Below, in pieces: positions 26,675-33,141 of a stretch of 46,180 nucleotides of DNA. The stretch is from NCBI GenBank assembly GCA_016215555.1, contig JACRJC010000068.1:1-46180 (forward strand), in the 5' to 3' direction. This DNA comes from Rhodospirillales bacterium (GTDB lineage Bacteria > Pseudomonadota > Alphaproteobacteria > Rhodospirillales > WMHbin7). The translations under genes and the position numbers were made by a program. The notes under the pieces are model-generated. The model was not told the DNA's origin. It searched no databases and saw nothing but the letters and a program-made list of their open reading frames with translations. Every line of letters starts with the position of its first letter. Position 1 is the stretch's first letter.

Positions 26675-26794
26675 GGGCGGGCATGATACAAGACCCCAGC
26701 TTCAGGCGCACGATCGTTTAACAAAACAAATCGGTAGTGCGGATACACGCCCTCAATCGAAGCCGTTTACGGTTTTGATTTCGGACGACCCGCA
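26675..26794. other. xseA/purD divergent region outside the 166-bp element, with a third hairpin
   Basis: TAGTGCGG (26735-26742) pairs with CCGCACTA (26790-26797). Inside lies AATCGAAGCCG with CGGTTTTGATT, joined by G-T pairs. The distal arm runs into and shares the CTAG that begins the 166-bp element. The whole divergent gap is 308 bp and holds no gene; the xseA promoter should lie near 26680-26730. Confidence 0.55.
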
Positions 26795-26960
26795 CTAGTG
26801 TGGTAGTTTCGAAGTTCGTGCGAATATGCGGCCCCGGCAACACGAACTTCGAAACCAAAAACCACACTAGAAATCAAATGTTTGCTAGTGTCCCTATTGA
26901 TTCGTAAGTTCGTAAATCGCCGGATCTCAAATCTCACGAACTTACGAATCAGGACACTAG
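26795..26960. repeat. 166-bp paired-hairpin element, copy A
   Basis: There are two 76-bp units (26795-26870 and 26885-26960) separated by 14 bp. Each starts CTAGTGT and ends ACACTAG and folds into a long stem. Unit 1 has outer arm CTAGTGTGGT/ACCACACTAG and inner stem GTTTCGAAGTTCGTG/CACGAACTTCGAAAC. Unit 2 has CTAGTGTCC/GGACACTAG and GATTCGTAAGTTCGT/ACGAACTTACGAATC. It differs from copy B (41200) at 5 of 166 positions by my alignment. It lies 22 bases before purD. There is no open frame, so any movement would need outside help. Confidence 0.92.
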
Positions 26961-26982
26961 ACGCCAGCGCGGGAGTTAGGGC

Positions 26983-28266
26983 ATGAAGGTTTTGTTGGTC
27001 GGATCGGGTGGACGCGAGCATGCCCTGGCCTGGAAGCTGAAGGAATCTCCAAAACTTTCAAAGCTTTACTGCGCGCCCGGGAATGCCGGCATGGCAAAGA
27101 TCGCCGAATGCGCGCCCATCGGCGCCGAAGACCTTCCGGCCCTGGTCGATTTCGCCAAAGCCAAGGGAATCGACTTCGTTGTCGTCGGCCCCGAAGCGCC
27201 CCTGACCCTGGGTCTGGCCGACCGCATGCGTGATGCCGGCATTCCGGTCTTCGGCCCCTCGGCCCAGGCCGCCCAGTTGGAGGGCTCGAAAGCCTATATG
27301 AAGGATCTGGCCGCCGAGGCGGGCATTCCCACCGCCTGGTACGGGCGCTTCACCGACATTGCCAAGGCCAAGGCCTATGCGCAGGAAAAGGGCGCGCCCA
27401 TCGTCGTCAAGGCCAGCGGGCTGGCGGCGGGCAAGGGAGTCATTCTATGCCCGACTTTGGAAGAAGCGCTGGACGCCATCGATCTGATGATGACCAAGCG
27501 CGAATTCGGGTCCGCCGGCGACGAAATCGTGATCGAGGAATTTCTGACCGGCGAGGAAGCCAGCTTCTTTGCCCTCTGCGACGGCAAGACCGCCATCTCC
27601 TTCAACGCCGCGCAAGACCATAAGGCGGTGGGCGACGGCGACACCGGCCCCAATACCGGCGGTATGGGCGCCTATTCGCCCGCCCCGGTGGTGACGCCAG
27701 AGGTCGAGAAACGCATCATGGACGACATCGTCCTGCCCGCCGTCGAGGGCATGGCCAGGCGCGGCACGCCCTTTACCGGCGTGCTGTTCGCCGGGCTGAT
27801 GATCAAGGACGGCGCGCCCCGGCTGATCGAATTCAATGTCCGTTTCGGCGACCCGGAATGCCAGGTGCTGATGAGCCGCCTGGACGCCGACCTTTTGGAA
27901 ATTCTCTACGCCGCCGCCCAGGGCAAGCTGGATCAGGTGAAACCGGCCTGGAAGAAGGATGCGGCGCTGGTGGTGGTGATGGCGGCCCAGGGCTATCCCG
28001 GCAGCTATAAGAAGGGCACGGTGATCGAGGGGCTGGACGAAGCCGGCGACGAGGAAGGGGTGACCGTCTTTCATGCCGGCACCAAGGAGCAGGACGGCCA
28101 GATTCTGGCCAATGGCGGGCGCGTGCTGGGGGTGACCGCCGTCGGCACCTCGGTCAAGGAGGCACAGGCCCGGGCCTATCGCGCCGTGGGGCGCATCCGC
28201 TGGCCGGAAGGCTTCTGCCGGCGCGACATCGGCTGGCGGGCGATTGCCAGGGAAAATCAGCCGTGA
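26983..28266 (+). CDS. purD: Phosphoribosylamine-glycine ligase (GAR synthetase)
   Basis: This is the ATP-dependent second step of purine synthesis. The 427-residue protein starts [19 protein letters not shown], the PurD N-terminal signature. It has an ATP-grasp domain with [19 protein letters not shown] and the [17 protein letters not shown] segment, and ends with [15 protein letters not shown] paired-hairpin repeat lies in its likely 5' leader, 22 bases upstream of the ATG. Its stop overlaps the GTG start of the FkbM methyltransferase (GTGA), so the two are coupled. Confidence 0.97.
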   Translation: MKVLLVGSGGREHALAWKLKESPKLSKLYCAPGNAGMAKIAECAPIGAEDLPALVDFAKAKGIDFVVVGPEAPLTLGLADRMRDAGIPVFGPSAQAAQLEGSKAYMKDLAAEAGIPTAWYGRFTDIAKAKAYAQEKGAPIVVKASGLAAGKGVILCPTLEEALDAIDLMMTKREFGSAGDEIVIEEFLTGEEASFFALCDGKTAISFNAAQDHKAVGDGDTGPNTGGMGAYSPAPVVTPEVEKRIMDDIVLPAVEGMARRGTPFTGVLFAGLMIKDGAPRLIEFNVRFGDPECQVLMSRLDADLLEILYAAAQGKLDQVKPAWKKDAALVVVMAAQGYPGSYKKGTVIEGLDEAGDEEGVTVFHAGTKEQDGQILANGGRVLGVTAVGTSVKEAQARAYRAVGRIRWPEGFCRRDIGWRAIARENQP

Positions 28267-29084
28267 GCGGCCTGTCCTTGGCACAGGCGCTGGAACGCGC
28301 CAAACGCGAAGGCGAAAGCGGCAATTTCGACGCCGCCGACAAGACCTTGAAAGCCATTCTGGCCGCCGTTCCCGGCCAACCCCAGGCCCTGCAGATGCTG
28401 GGTCTGATCGCCCTGGAAGAGGGGCGCAACAATATGGAATCGGCATTGGCGCGCCTAGCCCGGATCGGAATAGCGCCAAGGCAAATTCTCGATATCGGCG
28501 CCTATGAGGGATGGTGGTCGCGCCTGGCCCGGAAAGTCTTCCCTCAGGCCGGCATCTTGATGATCGAGGCGCAGGACGCGAAGAAATCCGCCCTGGAAGC
28601 CGTCGCCAAGGAGATCGGAACGGCAAAGGTCAGGATCGCGGCCTTGGGCGCCGAAGCCGGAAGAGAGGTCGAATTCCTGATCCCCGAGACACCCTTCGGC
28701 ACCACCGGATCCTCGATCTATGCCGAACGGACAGATTTCAAGCGCAAGGCAAGCAAGGTCCGACTTGAACGGCTGGACGATCTGGTTGCCGGAAGCCCGC
28801 CTGCCGAACTTCTGAAACTGGACGTTCAGGGCAGCGAGCTCGATATCCTAAAGGGTGGTCCGGCAGCCCTGTCCGCCGCCCAGGCCGTTATCCTGGAAGT
28901 CTCGCTGCTCAACTACAATGAAGGCGCTCCGCTGTTCGCGGACATCGTCCGCTTCATGGACGAACAGGGCTTTCAGTTGCTGGATCTGGTCGATCTTCAG
29001 CGCGGCAAGATGAGCGTCCTCTATCAGGCCGACGCTGTTTTCCTGCGCCGCGGCATCGCGCAATTCCCCAACAAGGTCTGGTAA
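28263..29084 (+). CDS. FkbM-family SAM-dependent methyltransferase
   Basis: The 273-residue protein begins with a TPR-like helical hairpin (about 10-55, [20 protein letters not shown]). The methyltransferase fold follows, with the SAM site [20 protein letters not shown], the strand [12 protein letters not shown], and [17 protein letters not shown], the FkbM signature. FkbM enzymes usually O-methylate sugars or natural products; a glycan substrate would fit this window's many glycosyltransferases, but that is inference. GTG start at 28263, overlapping the purD stop. Confidence 0.88.
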   Translation: MSGLSLAQALERAKREGESGNFDAADKTLKAILAAVPGQPQALQMLGLIALEEGRNNMESALARLARIGIAPRQILDIGAYEGWWSRLARKVFPQAGILMIEAQDAKKSALEAVAKEIGTAKVRIAALGAEAGREVEFLIPETPFGTTGSSIYAERTDFKRKASKVRLERLDDLVAGSPPAELLKLDVQGSELDILKGGPAALSAAQAVILEVSLLNYNEGAPLFADIVRFMDEQGFQLLDLVDLQRGKMSVLYQADAVFLRRGIAQFPNKVW

Positions 29085-29765
29085 TCAGCCGCGCGCGCTG
29101 AGAATGCCGTACATGTTGGCGCTGAACAGATCGGGCGGCGAGGACAGCGCCCATCTTAGAAATCCGTTCAGCAACGCCTCGGTGATCCGCCGGCGGGGCG
29201 AGCCGCCTTTGGGCGCGTAAAATTCATCCAGCGTAAATCCCGTCGCCTCGGCCATCTGGCGCAGGCTAAGCGGCGTGTAGGCCGTCTTGTGGGTCAGATC
29301 GCCATACTGGTATTGAATGCCCCAGGGCGAGGCGGCGTTGGGCACCTTCAGCACGACCTTGCCACCCGGCGCCAACCGCCGGCGCACCGCTTTCAGAAGG
29401 GTGCATCCTTCGTCGGGCGAGAAATGCTCGAGTACGTCGAACAACAGCACGCGATCGAACAAACCCAGCAATTCATCTTCGATCAGCTTCAGGATGTCGC
29501 CCTGTTGAAAGAACGGTTTCGCCGTTTCGGGAATCACTTGCGCCAGTTCAGGATCGTGATCGACGCCGACGATGGCCGTTGCCCCCTTGGCGGCCAGATA
29601 GGCCAGGAACTGGCCGGTGCCGCAACCAAGTTCCAAGAAACGGTGCGCGGCCTGGCAGGAAGCTGGAATCCACACTTCGGCGTCCAGGCGCTTGATGACC
29701 TTCTTGGAAAGGCTTGGCGTCTGGTACTGTTTGTACCGTCCATAGCTTTCGTAAAAGCCGCTCAC
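29085..29765 (-). CDS. Class I SAM-dependent methyltransferase, UbiG/Methyltransf_23-like
   Basis: The 226-residue protein has the SAM-binding motif ELGCGTG at 45-51, an acidic loop IVGVDHDPELA, and motif IV-like LLFDVLEHFSPDEG followed by LAPGGKVVLKVPN. GDLTHKTAYTPLSLRQMAEATGF resembles surface-sugar methyltransferases. The substrate is unknown. Its start overlaps the stop of the AhpD-like gene by four bases. It is convergent with the FkbM gene; the two methyltransferases meet tail to tail with no gap. Confidence 0.85.
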   Translation of the reverse strand: MSGFYESYGRYKQYQTPSLSKKVIKRLDAEVWIPASCQAAHRFLELGCGTGQFLAYLAAKGATAIVGVDHDPELAQVIPETAKPFFQQGDILKLIEDELLGLFDRVLLFDVLEHFSPDEGCTLLKAVRRRLAPGGKVVLKVPNAASPWGIQYQYGDLTHKTAYTPLSLRQMAEATGFTLDEFYAPKGGSPRRRITEALLNGFLRWALSSPPDLFSANMYGILSARG

Positions 29766-30121
29766 GCGCTTTCCTTTTTCAGGGCTGCGAACTGGTCATA
29801 GGCTTCCAGCGCCTGAGCGCCGTAAATGAAGCTGGGACCGCCGCCCATATAGATCGACATGCCCACCGTTTCCATGATCTCTTCGCGTGTCGCCCCGTGT
29901 TCGAGGGCGGCCTTGACATGGAAGGCGATGCAGCCGTCGCAGCGTACGGCGACGCCGATCGCCACCGCGATCAATTCCTTGGCCTTGGGATCGAGGGCCC
30001 CATTGGCCGTGGCGGTCTTGGCCAATTCCGAAAAGGCCTTGGCGACATCGGGAATGCCGGCACGCACGTCGCGCATGGCGCTTGACAGATCCTTGGCAAG
30101 CTTGGGCCAGTCCTTGACCAT
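29762..30121 (-). CDS. Carboxymuconolactone decarboxylase/AhpD-like protein
   Basis: The 119-residue all-helical protein has the AhpD redox motif CDGCIAFHVKAA (C61, C64, H68) and the following EHGATREEIMETVGMSIYMGGGP. Family members act as peroxidase partners or decarboxylases; the CxxCxxxH motif supports a peroxidase-like redox role. The ATG at 30121 gives the usual family length; the open frame upstream runs into the previous gene. It overlaps the methyltransferase downstream. Confidence 0.88.
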   Translation of the reverse strand: MVKDWPKLAKDLSSAMRDVRAGIPDVAKAFSELAKTATANGALDPKAKELIAVAIGVAVRCDGCIAFHVKAALEHGATREEIMETVGMSIYMGGGPSFIYGAQALEAYDQFAALKKESA

Positions 30122-30137
30122 TTTTCTCGTCCTTCTC

Positions 30138-30572
30138 TTATTTGCACTGATTGGGCAGACGGTCGGCGACGCCGCCGGTGCCGGCGCTGCCGCCTTCTTC
30201 CAGCCAGACGCGCTTGACCAGCTTGAGATCGACATAGCGCAGCACGATCCGGGTCAGATGCGCGTCCATGGCCACCATGTCCAGCTTGTTGCGCTTCGTC
30301 ACCTGCGGCGGGTTGGAGCGGAAATCATTGATGACCGCATCCACGATCTTGGGCACCGACTTGCAGACCTGGGGAATCAACAGCCATTCGAAGGCTTCCA
30401 GATGCAGGGTGTAGAGCCGGTATTCGATCTTCTGCAACCCCTGCACCGGCACATTCATGGGATTGAAGTCGATTTGCGGAGGGCCCTCGCCCAATTTCTT
30501 GGCCTCGCTGGCCAAGGCCGGACCCGCCAGCAGCAGGCCGATCAAAAACACCATCAGAATGCGCATGTTCAT
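30138..30572 (-). CDS. Secreted protein of unknown function
   Basis: No family was recognised. The protein (about 144 residues from the ATG at 30572; another ATG lies at 30566) has a clear signal peptide (MRILMVFLIGLLLAGPALAS). It has a conserved-looking core with QKIEYRLYTLHLEAFEWLL, a Cys at VCKSVPKIVDAV, and VWLEEGG near the end with a C-terminal Cys. Two Cys in a periplasmic protein could form a disulfide. It lies upstream of the AhpD-like gene, so a periplasmic partner role is possible. Confidence 0.65.
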   Translation of the reverse strand: MNMRILMVFLIGLLLAGPALASEAKKLGEGPPQIDFNPMNVPVQGLQKIEYRLYTLHLEAFEWLLIPQVCKSVPKIVDAVINDFRSNPPQVTKRNKLDMVAMDAHLTRIVLRYVDLKLVKRVWLEEGGSAGTGGVADRLPNQCK

Positions 30573-30618
30573 TTTCACCATCCTTGATGCTTCTGATTAC
30601 AGGTTGGCGGAGCCGCGA

Positions 30619-31071
30619 TCAATCCCGACGTGCCTGGAAAAAAGCCTTCAAAATCCCGACCGCCTCGCTTTCGCCAATGCCGCCAATCACTTCCGGGCGA
30701 TGATGGCACGACGGCTGATCGAAGATTCTTGGTCCATGCTCGACCCCGCCGCCCTTGGGATCATAGGCCGCGAAGACCAGACGGCGGATTTGGGCGAAGG
30801 CGATGGCCTGGGCGCACATCGGGCAGGGTTCCAGGGTCACATACAGGTCGCAGCCATCCAGCCTGGGCAGGCCCAGGGTCTGGCAGGCGGCGCGAATCGC
30901 CTCGATCTCGGCATGGGCCGAAGGGTCCAGCCGCTCCCGGTTGCGGTTGCGCCCCAGGCCAAGAACCCGCCCCTCCGCCCCCATGACCACGGCGCCGATC
31001 GGCACTTCGCCCGCCTTTTCGGCGGCTTTCGCCTCGTCCAGGGCCAGGGCCATGAATTTGTTTCTCTCCAT
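30619..31071 (-). CDS. tadA: tRNA-specific adenosine deaminase
   Basis: TadA converts A34 to inosine in tRNA-Arg(ACG). The 150-residue protein has the zinc ligands and catalytic Glu in HAE (53-55) and PCPMC (C83, C86), plus RRLVFAAYDPKGGG, which distinguishes TadA from cytosine deaminases. It is first of a minus-strand group with the secreted unknown and AhpD-like genes and is divergent from the glutamine amidotransferase gene. Confidence 0.93.
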   Translation of the reverse strand: MERNKFMALALDEAKAAEKAGEVPIGAVVMGAEGRVLGLGRNRNRERLDPSAHAEIEAIRAACQTLGLPRLDGCDLYVTLEPCPMCAQAIAFAQIRRLVFAAYDPKGGGVEHGPRIFDQPSCHHRPEVIGGIGESEAVGILKAFFQARRD

Positions 31072-31129
31072 CCGCCGACCTTGCCCTTGCGGGCTGGACA
31101 GGTCAAGCCGTACCCATTATGTTCCCGCG

Positions 31130-31846
31130 ATGACTTCCATCCCCCTCATCGGCATCACCTTGGACAGCGAAGAGCCCGGCGGCTATTCCAAGCTGCCCTG
31201 GTACGCGCTGCGCCAGAATTACTGCGAAGCGGTGGCCAAGGCCGGCGGCCTGCCCGTCGCCCTGCCCCACGAGCCGGAATTGGCCGAAAATTACCTGGAT
31301 GCCATCAAGGGGCTGGTGGTGACCGGCGGCGCCTTCGACGTCGATCCGGCCCTGTTCGGCGACGCCACCCGCCATGCCAGCGTGAAGCTGAAGACCAAGC
31401 GCACCCAGTTCGAACTGGCCGTCGTGCAAGGCGCGCTTTCGCGCGGCTTGCCGATTCTGGGCATCTGCGGCGGCCAGCAATTGCTGAACGTGGCCCTGGG
31501 CGGCACCCTGATCCAGCATATCCCCGACGAGATCGACAATGCGCTGGCGCATGAACAGCCCAATCCGCGCACCGAACCCGGCCACGACGTCGCCATCGCT
31601 CCCGGCACCCGTCTCGCCGCCATCTGTTCATCGGCCCACATTCCGGTCAACAGCGCCCATCATCAGGCGGTGAAGAAGCTGGGCCAGGGGCTGGTCGTCA
31701 ACGCCAAGGCCGGCGACGGCGTGATCGAAGGCTTCGAATATCCCGGCCACCGCTTCATCATCGGCGTGCAATGGCATCCCGAATATGCCATCAGTCCCGC
31801 CGACACCGCCCTGTTCACCGCTTTCATCGAGGCCTGCCGTGGCTGA
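31130..31846 (+). CDS. Gamma-glutamyl-GABA hydrolase-like class I glutamine amidotransferase (C26)
   Basis: The 238-residue protein has the class I triad: C113 in GICGGQQ, H216 and E218 in QWHPEY. ITLDSEEPGGYSKLPWYALRQ and VTGGAFDVDPALFG match the PuuD/C26 branch, which hydrolyses gamma-glutamyl amides in polyamine breakdown. No puu genes are nearby, so the substrate is not certain. It leads a tightly packed operon with rluB, rsmD and a helicase and overlaps rluB by eight bases. Confidence 0.9.
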   Translation: MTSIPLIGITLDSEEPGGYSKLPWYALRQNYCEAVAKAGGLPVALPHEPELAENYLDAIKGLVVTGGAFDVDPALFGDATRHASVKLKTKRTQFELAVVQGALSRGLPILGICGGQQLLNVALGGTLIQHIPDEIDNALAHEQPNPRTEPGHDVAIAPGTRLAAICSSAHIPVNSAHHQAVKKLGQGLVVNAKAGDGVIEGFEYPGHRFIIGVQWHPEYAISPADTALFTAFIEACRG

Positions 31847-32594
31847 AGACAACAAGGAACGCATCGCCAAGCGCATGGCCAGGGCCGGTCTGTGCTCGCG
31901 CCGCGAGGCCGAGACCTGGATTGCCGAGGGCCGCGTTTCGGTGAATGGCGAGGTCATCTCTTCGCCGGCGCTCAACGTGTCGGAAGACGACGCCGTGATG
32001 GTCGATGGCAAATTGCTCAAAGCGCCGGAACCGGCCAGGCTGTGGCGCTATCACAAGCCGCCGGGACTGGTCACCACCCACAAGGATCCCGAGGGACGGC
32101 CCACGGTGTTCGAGACTCTGCCGCCGAACCTTCCCCGCCTGATTTCGGTGGGAAGGCTGGATTTGACCAGCGAGGGACTGCTGCTGCTGACCAATGACGG
32201 CGACCTGGCCCGCAAGCTGGAACTGCCCAGCACGGGCTGGACGCGCCGCTACCGCGTGCGCGTGCATCCCATTCCCTCGCCCGAAGCCTTGAAGTCGCTG
32301 GAACGCGGCGTCACCGTCGATGGCGTCTCCTATGGCCCCATCAAGGCCGGCATCGAACGTTCGCAGGGCGCCAATGCCTGGCTCTCCGTCGCCATCAAGG
32401 AAGGCAAGAACCGCGAAATTCGCAAAGTGATGGCGCATCTGGGCATGGAAACGACGCGCCTGATCCGCACCGCCTATGGGCCTTTCCAACTGGGTCAGCT
32501 TGAGCGCGGCGAAGTCGAGGAAGTGTCGGGCAAGGTGCTGAAGGAACAGGGACTGACAGCCAAGGACACCAAAGTTGCGCATCATCGCCGGTAG
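31839..32594 (+). CDS. rluB: RluB-family rRNA pseudouridine synthase
   Basis: This enzyme isomerises a uridine in 23S rRNA (2605 in E. coli). The 251-residue protein has an N-terminal S4 RNA-binding domain (about 7-55, RIAKRMARAGLCSRREAE) and a catalytic domain with GRLD at 105-108 (catalytic D108). KEGKNREIRKVMAHLGM is the RsuA/RluB signature. The GTG at 31839 was chosen because it starts the S4 domain properly; the frame opens further upstream inside the amidotransferase gene. Branch assignment (RluB versus RluE/RsuA) is by overall look. Confidence 0.88.
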   Translation: MAEDNKERIAKRMARAGLCSRREAETWIAEGRVSVNGEVISSPALNVSEDDAVMVDGKLLKAPEPARLWRYHKPPGLVTTHKDPEGRPTVFETLPPNLPRLISVGRLDLTSEGLLLLTNDGDLARKLELPSTGWTRRYRVRVHPIPSPEALKSLERGVTVDGVSYGPIKAGIERSQGANAWLSVAIKEGKNREIRKVMAHLGMETTRLIRTAYGPFQLGQLERGEVEEVSGKVLKEQGLTAKDTKVAHHRR

Positions 32595-33141
32595 CTTGAA
32601 GGGCCGCCTGCTGCTGGCCCCGCCCGGGCGCCTGACGCGCCCCACCGCCGACAGGGCGCGCGAATCCTTGTTCAATCTGCTGGCGCACGGCGCCTTCGAG
32701 CGCACGGAATTGGCAGGGGCCCGGGTGCTGGATGTCTTCGCCGGCGCCGGCACGCTGGGATTCGAAGCCCTGTCGCGCGGCGCCGCCCATGTCACCTTCA
32801 TCGAGAACTGGCGGGGTGCGGCCAAAACCATCGAGAACAACGCCAAGAAGATGGGCGTCGAAGCCAGCGTCAAGGTGCTGACCGCCGACGCCACCCGCGC
32901 CCCCGCCGCCACCGTGCCGGTCGATATCGCGCTGCTTGATCCGCCCTACGGCGAGGGATTGATCCCGCTGGCCCTGGCCTCGCTGGCCAAGCAGGGCTGG
33001 CTGAAGAAAGACTCGCTGATCGTGGCGGAAGTGGCGGCCAAGGAAGAATTTCAGCCGCCCGAAGGATTCATGATCCGCCATGAACGAGCGGCCGGTTCGG
33101 CTGCCAGATTCGTTTTTCTGGGACGCGTCAGAGGGTCATGA
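32575..33141 (+). CDS. rsmD: 16S rRNA (guanine966-N2)-methyltransferase
   Basis: RsmD methylates G966 of 16S rRNA. The 188-residue protein begins MRIIAGSLKGRLL and has PTADRARESLFNLL, the SAM site VLDVFAGAGTLGFEALSRGA and the catalytic LLDPPYGEG. The start is TTG at 32575, which overlaps the rluB coding end by 20 bases; the N-terminus fits the family exactly, so the TTG is believable. Its stop overlaps the helicase start (ATGA). Confidence 0.93.
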   Translation: MRIIAGSLKGRLLLAPPGRLTRPTADRARESLFNLLAHGAFERTELAGARVLDVFAGAGTLGFEALSRGAAHVTFIENWRGAAKTIENNAKKMGVEASVKVLTADATRAPAATVPVDIALLDPPYGEGLIPLALASLAKQGWLKKDSLIVAEVAAKEEFQPPEGFMIRHERAAGSAARFVFLGRVRGS

